DNA of 64,000 bases from Streptomyces xinghaiensis S187 (GTDB taxonomy: Bacteria > Actinomycetota > Actinomycetes > Streptomycetales > Streptomycetaceae), in assembly GCF_000220705.2 (NCBI RefSeq), contig NZ_CP023202.1:2418001-2482000 (forward strand), given 5' to 3'. The position numbers were made by a program, and so were the translations under genes. This document shows, one piece after another, positions 33,311-41,959 of the stretch. Position 1 is the first letter of the stretch; each line of letters starts with the position of its first letter. The notes under the pieces are model-generated. The model did not search any database. It was given only the letters and a program-made list of their open reading frames with translations, and was not told where the DNA came from.

Positions 33311-34111
33311 ATGGCCGACACCGTGCTCCACGAGGTGACCGACGGACTCGCGACGATCACCCTGAATCGTCCCGACGCCATGAACTCCCTGAACACCGAG
33401 ATCAAGGAGGCCCTGCGGGAGGCCCTCCAGCAGGCCGCGGCGGACTCCGCCGTACGGGCCGTGCTGCTCACGGGCCGGGGCCGGGCCTTCTGCGTCGGCC
33501 AGGACCTCAAGGAGCACATCGGCACGCTGGCCGAGGCGCGGGAGTCCGGCGTGGGCAACTCGATGGACACCGTGCGCAGGCACTACAACCCGATCACCGA
33601 GGCCATCGCCGGGATGCCCAAGCCCGTGGTCGCCGCGGTCAACGGCGTCGCCGCCGGGGCGGGCGCGGGCTTCGCGTTCGCCGCCGACTACCGGATCGCC
33701 GCCGCCACCGCCGCCTTCACCACATCCTTCGCCGGGGTGGCCCTCACCGCCGACTCGGGGGTCTCCTGGACCCTCCCCCGGCTGATCGGCCACGGCCGGG
33801 CCGCCGATCTGCTGCTCTTCCCGCGCACCGTGGACGCCCACGAGGCGCTGGACCTGGGCATGGTCAACCGGGTGGTCCCGGCCGACGAGCTCACCGCCGA
33901 GGCGGAGGCCGTCGCCCGGAAACTGGCCGGCGGGCCGACCCTCGCCTACGCGGCGCTCAAGGAGTCGATGGCCTACGGGACCACGCACACCCTCGTCGAG
34001 ACGCTGGCCAAGGAGGACGAGCTCCAGACCCGGGCCGGGGCCTCCGAGGACCACGCGATCGCGGTCGAGGCCTTCGTGCGGAAGGAGAAGCCGCGCTTCA
34101 CGGGCCGGTGA
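33311..34111 (+). CDS. Enoyl-CoA hydratase/isomerase (PaaG-like)
   Basis: 266 residues with GGAGG nine bases before the ATG. Crotonase-fold motifs are clear: ITLNRPDAMNSLN, AFCVGQDLKEH, then the oxyanion region PKPVVAAVNGVAAGAGAGFAFAADYRIA, and GVALTADSGVSWTLPRLIG. The ADSG loop and lack of the second catalytic glutamate of classical hydratases favour a 1,2-epoxyphenylacetyl-CoA isomerase (PaaG)-type enzyme of beta-oxidation or phenylacetate catabolism. No other pathway genes are nearby, so the physiological substrate is uncertain. Confidence 0.88.
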   Translation: MADTVLHEVTDGLATITLNRPDAMNSLNTEIKEALREALQQAAADSAVRAVLLTGRGRAFCVGQDLKEHIGTLAEARESGVGNSMDTVRRHYNPITEAIAGMPKPVVAAVNGVAAGAGAGFAFAADYRIAAATAAFTTSFAGVALTADSGVSWTLPRLIGHGRAADLLLFPRTVDAHEALDLGMVNRVVPADELTAEAEAVARKLAGGPTLAYAALKESMAYGTTHTLVETLAKEDELQTRAGASEDHAIAVEAFVRKEKPRFTGR

Positions 34112-34201
34112 CCCACACCGGAGGCGGGCGCCCCGGAGCCGGTACGCCGGAGCCGGGCCCGGGCCGCGCGGAGGCCGGCCGGGCGGGGCCGGGCCACGCC
34201 G

Positions 34202-34813
34202 TCAGGCCCGGCCGCCCGCCCGCGCGCAGCACTCGGCGAGATGGTCGTTGACGAGCCCGCAGGCCTGCATCAGGGCGTAGGCGGTGGTGGGCCCGACGAA
34301 GCGGAAGCCGCGCTTCTTGAGCTCCTTCGCCAGCGCCGCCGACTCGGCCGTGGCGGCGGGGACGTCCGCGAGCGTGCGCGGGGCCGGGCGGGCGGCGGGC
34401 GCGTACGACCAGACCAGCGCGTCCAGCTCGCCCTCTTCCCACCGCTCGGCGACCCGGGCGTTGGCCACCGTCGCCTCGATCTTGGCGCGGTTGCGGATGA
34501 TCCGGGTGTCGCCGAGCAGCCGCTCCACGTCCTCTCCGGTGAACGCGGCCACGCCGGGGATCGAGAAGTTCTTGAAGGCCGCCCGGAAGCCCTCGCGGCG
34601 GCGGAGGATCGTCAGCCAGGACAGCCCGGACTGGAACGCCTCAAGGCACAGCCGTTCGAAGAGGGCGTCGTCGCCGTGGACCGGGCGGCCCCACTCGGTG
34701 TCGTGGTACGCCACGTACTCCTCGGCGGAGAGGCCCCAGGGGCAGCGGAGCAGGCCGTCCGGGCCGGGGAGCGGCGCGCCCGCCGGTACGGGTTCGGCGG
34801 CCGGGCCGGTCAC
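34202..34813 (-). CDS. tag: DNA-3-methyladenine glycosylase I (Tag)
   Basis: 203 residues from the GTG at 34813, overlapping the DivIVA-like gene's stop by four bases (GTGA). The core has RCPWG, YHDTEWGRPVHGDD, LFERLCLEAFQSGLSWLTILRRREGFRAAF, RNRAKIEATVANA and LKKRGFRFVGPTTAYALMQACGLVNDH. The last segment contains the Tag-specific helix and zinc snap region. It removes 3-methyladenine from alkylated DNA. The coupling to a DivIVA-like membrane protein is conserved in mycobacteria (Rv1209-Rv1210). Confidence 0.95.
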   Translation of the reverse strand: MTGPAAEPVPAGAPLPGPDGLLRCPWGLSAEEYVAYHDTEWGRPVHGDDALFERLCLEAFQSGLSWLTILRRREGFRAAFKNFSIPGVAAFTGEDVERLLGDTRIIRNRAKIEATVANARVAERWEEGELDALVWSYAPAARPAPRTLADVPAATAESAALAKELKKRGFRFVGPTTAYALMQACGLVNDHLAECCARAGGRA

Positions 34814-35391
34814 GCGGTCCGCCCGCCGCCGCCCGCCGGGCGGGTGCCGGGGGCCGCGGTGTCCGCCGGGGCGGCGGTGTCCGGAGCCGTGCCGTCCGGA
34901 GCCGCGCTGTCCGGGGCCGTGCCGTCCCCGGCCGCGGTCCCACCGCCCGGGGCTCCGCCGCCGTCGCCGCCGGGGGCCGTGGCACCGGTGGACGCGCCGT
35001 CCCCGCCCGCCGGGCCGCCGTCCGCCGCGCGGCCGTTCGCCGGCTCCTCCTCGGCGGCCCCCTCGCGCAAGAGGTCCGGGGCGCCGAACGCTGCCGCCCG
35101 GGCCCCCGCCAGCGCGGTCTCCAGCTCGGTGATCCGGGCGTCCCGCTCGGCCAGTTCGGCGGCGAGCCGGTCGAGCACGTCGTCGACGTCGGTCATGCGG
35201 TAGCCGCGCGCGGCCACCGGGAAGCGCACCGTCTCCACATCGGCGCGGCTGACGGGGCGCGAGAGGGGCAGCGGGTCGGCGAGCCGGTCCGGCTCGGCGT
35301 CCGGCAGCGCCGCGCCGTCGTCGCCGCCGACCACGGCGAGGGTGACCGCCGCGACCACCACGACCAGCGCGATGAGCAAGAACCAGAACAC
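34810..35391 (-). CDS. DivIVA-domain membrane-anchored protein
   Basis: 193 residues from the GTG at 35391. One N-terminal transmembrane helix (WFLLIALVVVVAAVTLAVVGG) precedes a short cytosolic part with the DivIVA signature VAARGYRMTDVDDVLDRLAAELAERDARITELE, the start of a coiled coil. A Gly/Ala/Pro-rich low-complexity tail follows. Similar small proteins in mycobacteria are linked to polar growth only by homology. Here the coiled coil is short. The gene is divergent from the FolP2-type gene and coupled to tag. Confidence 0.8.
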   Translation of the reverse strand: MFWFLLIALVVVVAAVTLAVVGGDDGAALPDAEPDRLADPLPLSRPVSRADVETVRFPVAARGYRMTDVDDVLDRLAAELAERDARITELETALAGARAAAFGAPDLLREGAAEEEPANGRAADGGPAGGDGASTGATAPGGDGGGAPGGGTAAGDGTAPDSAAPDGTAPDTAAPADTAAPGTRPAGGGGRTA

Positions 35392-35802
35392 GACCGTCTC
35401 CCCGGATGCGTCGGCAGGGTCTGAGGGGACGATGGTGCCACGCTCCGCCGGACGCCGGGCAACCGGCCGGGTCCCGGGCACGCTCCGGCGGGCGGTCCCG
35501 AGAGGCTAGGGTCTGTCTGGCGCTCCGCGTCGGATCGGGCCGCGGCGCCCGGTGCCGGGGGCATCCCCCGCTCTTCGGGCCGTGGAGGAACCCCGCGAGG
35601 CGGAGGGCCGCCGGTGTACCGGACGGTGCGCGGGCGTGCCCGGTGACGCGGCGAGGTGCGGTGCCGGGCACCGCGGAAGGGCCGGACCGGCCCCGGAGCC
35701 GGGCGGCGGGCCCGCGCGGAGAGCCGGACGGGCCGGCCGGAGAACTGTCCCGGGGCCGGAGAGCGGTCCCACCGCCCGACGGGCGGCCGGAGGAGGTCAC
35801 GA
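35392..35802. other. 411-bp divergent region upstream of the FolP2-type gene
   Basis: No gene is seen. A -10-like TAGGGT is at 35507-35512 on the plus strand. The next 290 bases are GC-rich with hairpins, the clearest GCGGTGC/GCACCGC at 35658-35674. The gene's ribosome-binding site GGAGGAG lies seven bases before the GTG at 35803. Confidence 0.45.
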
Positions 35803-36666
35803 GTGGTGCTGCGGCTGGGGAAGCGCGAGTTCGGCGAGCACGAGCCGGTGGTCATGGCCATCGTCAACCGCACCCCGGACTCCTTCTACGACCAGGGCTC
35901 CACCTTCCGGGACGAGCCCGCGCTGGCCCGCGTCGAACAGGCGATCGCCGAGGGTGCCGCCATCGTGGACATAGGCGGTGTCAAGGCCGGCCCCGGCGAG
36001 GAGGTCACGGCCGAGGAGGAGGCGCGGCGCACCGTCGGCTTCGTGGCCGAGGTGCGGCGGCGCCATCCGGAGGTGGTGATCAGCGTCGACACCTGGCGCC
36101 ACGAGGTCGCCGAGGCGGTCTGCGAGGCGGGGGCCGATCTGCTCAACGACGCCTGGGGCGGGGCCGATCCGCAGCTCGCCGCGGTCGCCGCCCGGTACGG
36201 CGCCGGCCTGGTCTGCACCCACGCGGGCGGCGCCGAGCCGCGCACCCGCCCGCACCGGGTGGCGTACGAGGACGTGATGGCCGACATCCTCCGGGTCACC
36301 CTGGGCCTGGCCGAACGGGCGGTCGAGCTGGGGGTGCGCCGTGACGGCATCCTCATCGACCCGGGCCACGACTTCGGCAAGAACACCCGGCACTCCCTGG
36401 AGGCCACCCGCCGGCTCGGCGAGATGACGGCCACGGGCTGGCCGGTGCTGGTCTCCCTGTCGAACAAGGACTTCGTCGGGGAGACCCTCGACCGGCCGGT
36501 CAAGCAGCGGCTGACGGGCACGCTCGCGGCGACCGCGGTCTCGGCGTGGCTGGGGGCCCGCGTCTACCGGGTGCACGAGGTGGCCGAGACCCGGCAGGTG
36601 CTCGACATGGTCGCGTCCATCGCGGGCCACCGGCCCCCGGCCGTGGCCCGCCGCGGACTGGCCTGA
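35803..36666 (+). CDS. folP2: Dihydropteroate synthase-like protein, FolP2 type
   Basis: 287 residues from the GTG at 35803. The TIM-barrel layout of dihydropteroate synthase is present: MAIVNRTPDSFYDQG, GAAIVDIGG, VISVDTWRHEVAEA, LLNDAWGG, DGILIDPGHDFGKN and SNKDFVGETL. The second loop reads DIGGVKAGPGEE, where active enzymes have the ESTRPG-type loop that binds p-aminobenzoate and sulfa drugs. The Thr-Arg-Pro of that loop are absent. The mycobacterial FolP2 group is reported not to supply dihydropteroate synthase activity, so a different pterin-like substrate is likely. It has a LOG gene downstream on the opposite strand. Confidence 0.88.
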   Translation: MVLRLGKREFGEHEPVVMAIVNRTPDSFYDQGSTFRDEPALARVEQAIAEGAAIVDIGGVKAGPGEEVTAEEEARRTVGFVAEVRRRHPEVVISVDTWRHEVAEAVCEAGADLLNDAWGGADPQLAAVAARYGAGLVCTHAGGAEPRTRPHRVAYEDVMADILRVTLGLAERAVELGVRRDGILIDPGHDFGKNTRHSLEATRRLGEMTATGWPVLVSLSNKDFVGETLDRPVKQRLTGTLAATAVSAWLGARVYRVHEVAETRQVLDMVASIAGHRPPAVARRGLA

Positions 36667-36672
36667 GCGGAC

Positions 36673-36714
36673 GCCCGCGCCGGGACACCCGTGCCGCGCC
36701 GGGACGGCGCGGGC
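36673..36714. terminator. Hairpin between FolP2-type and LOG genes
   Basis: GCCCGCGCCG (36673-36682) and CGGCGCGGGC (36705-36714) are exact complements. The right arm ends at the first base of the LOG gene's stop codon. Confidence 0.7.
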
Positions 36715-37478
36715 TAGGCCTGCCCGGTCTCCTTGCTCACCAGGCTCACGGCCTCGTCCACGTCGTCCGTCAGGTGGAAGAGGTCCAGATCGTGCTGTGC
36801 CGCCTTGCCCGTGCCGATCAGGGTGTTCTCCACCCAGTCCACCAGCCCCTTCCAGTACGACGTCCCGAACAGGACGATCGGGAAGCGGGTGACCTTGCGC
36901 GTCTGCACGAGCGTGAGCGCCTCGAACAGCTCGTCCAGCGTGCCCAGTCCGCCGGGCAGCACCACGAACCCCCGCGCGTACTTCACGAACATCGTCTTGC
37001 GGACGAAGAAGTAGCGGAAGTTCACCCCGATGTCGACGTAGTTGTTCATCCCCTGCTCAAAGGGGAGTTCGATGCCGAGGCCGACCGAGATCCCGTTCGC
37101 CTCGTAGGCGCCCTTGTTCGCCGCCTCCATCGTGCCGGGCCCGCCGCCGGTGATCACCGCGAAGCCGGCCTCGGCCAGGGCCCGGCCGATCCTGACGCCG
37201 TTCTCGTACTCCTCCGAGCCGACGGGCGTGCGGGCCGAGCCGAAGACGCTGATGGCCGGGCCGAGTTCGGCGAGCGTGCCGAAGCCCTCGACGAACTCGG
37301 ACTGGATGCGCATCACCCGCCACGGGTCCTGGTGCACCCACTCCACGGGCCCCGGCTGCGTGTCCAGCAGCCGCTGGTCGGTGGTGGTCCGCTGGACCTG
37401 GCCGCGCCGCCGCGTCACCGGCCCCAGGTGCTGCTCCCGGCCGACTTCTTCCCGGGCTTCTCCCTCGGCACTGGTCAC
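36714..37478 (-). CDS. LOG-family protein (cytokinin riboside 5'-monophosphate phosphoribohydrolase-like)
   Basis: 254 residues from the GTG at 37478, with AAGGAG six bases upstream. Signatures of the LOG family are FGSARTPVGSEEYENG, GGGPGTMEAANKGAYEANG, and PGGLGTLDELFEALTLVQT. The family removes ribose-5-phosphate from nucleotides such as AMP or cytokinin precursors. M. tuberculosis Rv1205 makes cytokinins this way. The substrate here is likely a nucleotide monophosphate. It lies upstream on the same strand of nothing else and converges with the FolP2-type gene. Confidence 0.9.
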   Translation of the reverse strand: MTSAEGEAREEVGREQHLGPVTRRRGQVQRTTTDQRLLDTQPGPVEWVHQDPWRVMRIQSEFVEGFGTLAELGPAISVFGSARTPVGSEEYENGVRIGRALAEAGFAVITGGGPGTMEAANKGAYEANGISVGLGIELPFEQGMNNYVDIGVNFRYFFVRKTMFVKYARGFVVLPGGLGTLDELFEALTLVQTRKVTRFPIVLFGTSYWKGLVDWVENTLIGTGKAAQHDLDLFHLTDDVDEAVSLVSKETGQA

Positions 37479-37575
37479 GGGCCGCTCCTTCCGAGACACC
37501 GCCTCCCGTGTCGTCCGGCGACGGGAGGATCTTCGCGGATCAGCGTATGCCCCGGCAGGTTGACGGCAAGGCACC

Positions 37576-38655
37576 TCAGGCCGTCAGCCAGGCGGACAAC
37601 CGCTCCTCGCAGTGGTTGATCAGCGAGGCGAGCACGCGTTCGTCCCGCTTGTGCGCCAGCAGCGGTGCGCCCGGACCGTAGTTGACGGCCGGGACGCCCA
37701 GCGCGTTGAAGCGGGAGACGTCGGTCCAGCCGAACTTGGGCTGCGCCCGGCCGCCCACCGCCGCCATGAAGGCCGCCGCGGCGGGGTGGGAGAGGCCGGG
37801 CAGGGCGCCGCCGGTGTGGTCGTCGATGACGAACTCGGCCACCCCGCAGTCCGCGAAGACCTCCCGGACGTGCTGCTCCGCCTCCTGTTCGGTGCGGTCC
37901 GGCGCGTAGCGGAAGTTGACGGTGACCGTGCAGTCGTCCGGGATGACGTTGGTGGCCACCCCGCCCTCGATACCCACGGCGTTCAGCCCTTCGCGGTATT
38001 CCAGCCCGTCGATGACCACCCGGCGCGGTTCGTACGAGGCCAGCCGGCTCAGGATCGGCGAGGCCGCGTGGATCGCGTTGGAGCCCATCCAGGAGCGCGC
38101 CGAGTGCGCCCGCTCCCCCGTGGTGCGCAGCAGGACCCGGAGCGTGCCCTGGCAGCCGCCCTCGACCTGCCCGTCCGACGGCTCCAGGAGGACGGCGAAG
38201 TCCCCCTCCAGCCAGTCCGGATGGGCCGCGGCGACATGGCCGAGGCCGTTGAGTTCGGCGGCGACCTCTTCGTTGTCGTAGAAGACGAAGGTCAGATCGC
38301 GGTTGGGCTCCGGCACCGTCGCCGCGATGCGCAGCTGCACGGCGAGCCCGGACTTCATGTCGCAGGTCCCGCAGCCCCAGAGGTAGCCCTCGTCGTCCAG
38401 CCGGGAGGGCACGTTGTCCGCGATGGGCACGGTGTCGAGGTGGCCGGCGAGCACCACCCGCTCCGGGCGCCCCAGCCGCGTCCGGGCGACGACGTTGTTG
38501 CCGTACCGGTCCACGGTGAGGTGCGGCAGGGCGCGCAGCGCCGTCTCGACCGCGTCGGCCAGCGGCTTCTCCCGGCCGCTGACGGACGGGATGTCCACGA
38601 GGGCGGCGGTGAGGGCGGCGGCGTCCAGGGACAGATCGAGCACGTGTGGGTCCAT
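37576..38655 (-). CDS. dapE: Succinyl-diaminopimelate desuccinylase (DapE)
   Basis: 359 residues from the ATG at 38655. M20 peptidase metal ligands are visible: GHLDTVP (first His and bridging Asp), GTCDMKSG, YDNEEV (catalytic and ligand Glu), a Glu/Asp after LLEPSDG, and LAHKRDE near the end. The central lid domain with GERAHSAR and GSNAIH is as in DapE. It hydrolyses N-succinyl-LL-diaminopimelate to LL-diaminopimelate in the lysine and peptidoglycan pathway. The partner DapC gene lies 2 kb further on, on the same strand. Confidence 0.93.
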   Translation of the reverse strand: MDPHVLDLSLDAAALTAALVDIPSVSGREKPLADAVETALRALPHLTVDRYGNNVVARTRLGRPERVVLAGHLDTVPIADNVPSRLDDEGYLWGCGTCDMKSGLAVQLRIAATVPEPNRDLTFVFYDNEEVAAELNGLGHVAAAHPDWLEGDFAVLLEPSDGQVEGGCQGTLRVLLRTTGERAHSARSWMGSNAIHAASPILSRLASYEPRRVVIDGLEYREGLNAVGIEGGVATNVIPDDCTVTVNFRYAPDRTEQEAEQHVREVFADCGVAEFVIDDHTGGALPGLSHPAAAAFMAAVGGRAQPKFGWTDVSRFNALGVPAVNYGPGAPLLAHKRDERVLASLINHCEERLSAWLTA

Positions 38656-38761
38656 GACGGCGACCCTAACCCGTCGGCGGGGGCCGCCCCTCCGGCCGCC
38701 CGGGGGCCGTCCTTCCGGGCACGGGCCCCGGCCTTCACGGCCGCCCGGTACCGTGTGCGGC

Positions 38762-39700
38762 GTGTCCAGCCGAACCGTTTCCGTCCGCCGCCGGCGCCTG
38801 CTGCGCGCGCTGGTGGCGTGCACCGTCCTGCTGGCCCTGGCCGGGTATCTGGCGGTGCACTTCCAGACCTCCGGACCGGGCTCGCCGCGCTGTGCCGTCA
38901 GAGCCGCGGGGCAGGACGGCGAACCGTACGAACTCGAACCCCAGCAGGCGGTGAACGCCGCCACCATCGCGGCCGTCGGATCGGCCCGCCGGCTCCCGGA
39001 GCGCGCGGTGACCATCGCGCTCGCCACCGCGATGCAGGAGTCCGGGCTGCGCAACATCCGCTACGGCGACCGGGATTCGCTCGGCCTCTTCCAGCAGCGG
39101 CCCACCCAGGGCTGGGGCACGCCGGAGCAGATCATGGACCCGGTGTACTCGGCCGGGGCGTTCTACGACCATCTGGTGAAGGTCCCCGGCTACTCCCGGC
39201 TGCCGCTGACCGTGGCCGCCCAGCAGGTGCAGCGCAGCGGGTTCCCGCAGGCGTACGCCAAGCACGAGCCGAACGCCGCGCTGCTCACCTCGGCGCTGAC
39301 CGGCCGCGCGGAGGCGTCGCTGAGCTGCGCTCCCGGGGCCCAGGAGCAGCCGGGGGACCCGGTCCGGGTGCGGGAGAAGCTGCGGCGCGAGTTCGGCCGC
39401 GACGTGCTGGCGGGCGGCGCCGGCCGGGTCGGCGGGGCCGGGAAGAGCGGTTCGCCCGGCCCGGTGGTGAGCGTTCCGGTGCCGGAGACGGCCCCCGGCG
39501 GCCCGGAGCGGCGCGGCTGGGAGCTGGCCCACTGGGCGGTGGCGCACGCCCGGGAGCTGCGGATCGCCCAGGTCTCGTACGCGGGCCGGGTGTGGAGCGC
39601 CGCCAGTTCCGGCAACGGCTGGCGCCCGGAGGCGGCCGGCTCCTCGGCGGCGGCCCGGAAGCGGGCCGCGGCGGCCGTGGTCATCACCACCGTTCAGTAG
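38762..39700 (+). CDS. Membrane-anchored lysozyme-like (transglycosylase-fold) protein
   Basis: 312 residues from the GTG at 38762. A GTG at 38753 would add three residues, and neither has a strong ribosome-binding site. A basic N-terminus and one membrane helix (LVACTVLLALAGYLAVHF) precede a domain with AMQESGLRNIRYGDRDSLGLFQQRPTQGWGTPEQIMDP, the catalytic-Glu and Gln-Arg-Pro pattern of lysozyme-like folds. The C-terminal 120 residues are variable and end with a YAGRVWSAASS-type motif. Relatives are sometimes mislabelled heavy-metal transporters. A cell-wall cleaving or binding role is likely. Confidence 0.82.
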   Translation: MSSRTVSVRRRRLLRALVACTVLLALAGYLAVHFQTSGPGSPRCAVRAAGQDGEPYELEPQQAVNAATIAAVGSARRLPERAVTIALATAMQESGLRNIRYGDRDSLGLFQQRPTQGWGTPEQIMDPVYSAGAFYDHLVKVPGYSRLPLTVAAQQVQRSGFPQAYAKHEPNAALLTSALTGRAEASLSCAPGAQEQPGDPVRVREKLRREFGRDVLAGGAGRVGGAGKSGSPGPVVSVPVPETAPGGPERRGWELAHWAVAHARELRIAQVSYAGRVWSAASSGNGWRPEAAGSSAAARKRAAAAVVITTVQ

Positions 39701-40009
39701 TACGGAGGGTCGCCCGCCCGGGGGAGCCGCCCGCCGCCGGGCGGGCACCCGCGGGAGCGTCGCGGCCGGGCCCGGACGGAGCCCCGGGGCCCCCGTCCCA
39801 CCTGCGGGGCCCGGGGACCGGCGCTCCCGCGCACCGGTCCCGTACGGCGCTCCGCGCCCCCTCCGCGGCCTGCCCCGGGGCGCGGCGCATTGCCAATCCT
39901 TTACCCCGGTGCGCCGCAACCTTCCCGCTCCTCACGCGGTAGTCACTGTGTCCGCCGAACGGACACAACTCCCCTGAAATCATCAGCTTTTCCCCGCCGA
40001 AGGAGCACC
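39701..40009. other. 309-bp region between lysozyme-like and secreted-protein genes
   Basis: It holds two terminator-like hairpins (39729-39746 and 39782-39816, the second with one bulged base). Less GC-rich bases around 39890-39910 may contain the promoter of the following gene, but no good -35/-10 pair is evident. No gene is seen. Confidence 0.5.
39729..39746 (+). terminator. Hairpin after the lysozyme-like gene
   Basis: GCCCGCC, loop GCCG, GGCGGGC, beginning 28 bp after the stop. A second, larger hairpin follows at 39782-39816. Confidence 0.65.
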
Positions 40010-40567
40010 ATGTCCCTCCCCCTCACGCGTCGGATCGCCCGAGCCGCGCTGCTGGTCGCAGCGGGCGCGGCTCCCCTCGTCGGCGCGGCCGGCCCGGCGC
40101 AGGCCGCCCAGCTGCCGGAGTCCGCCGGTCTCGGCGGGGTCAGCAACCTCGACGGCGCGGCCCTCGGGGAAATCCTCGACACCACCGCCCGGCAGACCAC
40201 GGCCGGTGCCGTCACGACGCATGACAGCACCGTGGGGAACGCCGCCCTCCCGGCCGCCGAGGGGCTGCTCGACTCCGCCGTCGGCACCGCAGCCCCGGTC
40301 GCCGGGCAGACCGTCACCGGCAGCGGGGACACCGCCGGCACGCTCACCGAGGACACCGCCGGAGTGCGCCCCGGAGGCCTGCGGGTGCGGGAGTTCGCCG
40401 GTGGCCTCACCGACTCCTCGGGCGTGCCCGGCGTACCCGGGAGCCTCCCGGCGACCGAGGAGATCAGGACGCCGGCCGCCCCGAACGTGGCCTACAACAA
40501 CCTCTCCGAGGTCAACGAGGCGGCCGGTGACCTGACGGCGAACGGCCCGCTGCAGCTCGGCGTCTGA
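40010..40567 (+). CDS. Small secreted protein
   Basis: 185 residues from the ATG at 40010, with GAAGGAG upstream. A typical Sec signal peptide (RRIARAALLVAAGAAPLVGAAGPAQA) should be cut after AQA. The mature part is Gly/Ala/Thr-rich with no cysteines and has motifs VSNLDGAALGEIL, LTEDTAGVRPGGLRVREFAGGLT and a C-terminal LSEVNEAAGDLTANGPLQLGV. It looks like the Streptomyces exported surface-protein type of unknown role and is not an ATP-binding protein. It is followed by a perfect hairpin. Confidence 0.8.
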   Translation: MSLPLTRRIARAALLVAAGAAPLVGAAGPAQAAQLPESAGLGGVSNLDGAALGEILDTTARQTTAGAVTTHDSTVGNAALPAAEGLLDSAVGTAAPVAGQTVTGSGDTAGTLTEDTAGVRPGGLRVREFAGGLTDSSGVPGVPGSLPATEEIRTPAAPNVAYNNLSEVNEAAGDLTANGPLQLGV

Positions 40568-40637
40568 CCGGGACGGCCGCCCCGCCGCGGGCGGCCGGAG
40601 CCCGTACGGTCCACGGGCCGTGAGCGGTACGGACGGC

Positions 40638-40670
40638 AACGCCCGGCCGGGGATGCCCCGGCCGGGCGTT
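40638..40670. terminator. Perfect 15-bp-stem terminator with ATG loop
   Basis: AACGCCCGGCCGGGG, loop ATG, CCCCGGCCGGGCGTT, in the gap between the secreted-protein gene and dapC, which converge. The terminal TT/AA makes it look rho-independent in either direction. Confidence 0.85.
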
Positions 40671-40722
40671 CCGCTGTTCTCCGGCGCTCCGGTGGCCCCC
40701 GTTCGTTCGTCCCGCGCCGCGG

Positions 40723-41829
40723 TCAGCCGCGCAGACGCTCCACCGCGGCCGCGACGCGCTCGTCGCTCGCCGTCAGCGCGACCCGGACGAAGCGTTCGCC
40801 GGCCGGGCCGTAGAAGTCGCCCGGGGCCACCAGGATGCCCCGCTTGGCGAGGTCGGCCACGGTGTCCCAGCAGGGCTCGTCCCGGGTCGACCAGAGGTAG
40901 AGGCTCGCCTCGCTGTGCTCGATCCGGAAACCGGCCGTCTCCAGCGCGCCGCGCAGGGCCGTGCGCCGTGCCCGGTACCGGGCACGCTGCTCCGCCACGT
41001 GCTCGTCGTCCGCGAGGGCCGCGACCGTCGCCGCCTGGACCGGTGCGGGCACCATCATCCCGCCGTGCTTGCGGATCTTGAGCAGCTCGCCCAGCACGGC
41101 CGCGTCCCCGGCGATGAACGCCGCCCGGTACCCGGCGAGGTTGGAGCGCTTGGAGAGCGAGTGCACCGCGACGACGCCGTCGAAGCTGCCGCCGCACACG
41201 TCCGGGTGGAGCACGGAGACCGGGTCGGCCTCCCAGCCCAGCTCCAGATAGCACTCGTCGCTGACGACCAGCACACCGTGCTCCCGCGCCCAGGCCACGG
41301 CGGTGCGCAGCTCCTGCTGGGAGAGGACCCGGCCGGTGGGGTTCGAGGGGGAGTTGAGCCAGAGGATCCGCAGGCCCTCCGGCGCCACATCCGCCGGCTC
41401 GTCGTAGACGACGGGTTCGGCGCGCGCGAGCCGCGCCCCGGCCTCGTACGTCGGGTAGGCCAGCCGGGGGAAGGCGACCCGGTCGCCGGGGCCCAGGCCC
41501 AGCTGGGTGGGCAGCCAGGCCACCAGTTCCTTGGAGCCGACGACGGGCAGGACGTTGGTGTGTTCCACGCCCCGCGCCCCGAGCCGCCGTCCGGCCCAGC
41601 CCGCCAGGGCGTCGCGGAGCTCCGGGGTCCCCCACACGGTCGGATAGCCGGGGCTGTCCGCCGCGGCGGTGAGCGCCTCGCGGATCACCTCGGGGACGGG
41701 GTCCACCGGGGTGCCGACCGACAGGTCCACCAGACCGCCGGGGTGCGCGGCGGCGGACGCTCGGTACGGTTCGAGGCGGTCCCAGGGAAAGACGGGAAGC
41801 CGGTCGGAGACTCCGGGCACGGTGCTCAC
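40723..41829 (-). CDS. dapC: Succinyldiaminopimelate aminotransferase (DapC type)
   Basis: 368 residues from the GTG at 41829. A GTG at 41820 is a possible alternative. Fold-type I PLP motifs: DLSVGTPVDPVP, GYPTVWGTPELRDAL, WLNSPSNPTGRV, SDECYLELGW, and the PLP lysine in VHSLSKRSNLAGYRAAF. The substrate-binding Arg comes in FVRVALT. The enzyme makes N-succinyl-LL-diaminopimelate for DapE. The gene follows the ferredoxin gene on the same strand, as Rv1177-Rv1178. Confidence 0.93.
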   Translation of the reverse strand: MSTVPGVSDRLPVFPWDRLEPYRASAAAHPGGLVDLSVGTPVDPVPEVIREALTAAADSPGYPTVWGTPELRDALAGWAGRRLGARGVEHTNVLPVVGSKELVAWLPTQLGLGPGDRVAFPRLAYPTYEAGARLARAEPVVYDEPADVAPEGLRILWLNSPSNPTGRVLSQQELRTAVAWAREHGVLVVSDECYLELGWEADPVSVLHPDVCGGSFDGVVAVHSLSKRSNLAGYRAAFIAGDAAVLGELLKIRKHGGMMVPAPVQAATVAALADDEHVAEQRARYRARRTALRGALETAGFRIEHSEASLYLWSTRDEPCWDTVADLAKRGILVAPGDFYGPAGERFVRVALTASDERVAAAVERLRG

Positions 41830-41902
41830 TTCTCTCGGGCGTTCGGGGCGGCCGGACGGCTCCGGCGGGCGCCCCGGGGCGGCGCGGCGGATGCCAAGAC
41901 CG

Positions 41903-41936
41903 CGGTCCCGCACGGCCGGGGTGCCGTACGGGACCG
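41903..41936 (-). terminator. Hairpin between ferredoxin gene and dapC
   Basis: CGGTCCCG (41903-41910) pairs with CGGGACCG (41929-41936), with inner ACGGC/GCCGT. It lies after the ferredoxin stop and may act as a partial terminator. Confidence 0.6.
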
Positions 41937-41959
41937 GGACGGCGCCGCGGGGTCCGCGG

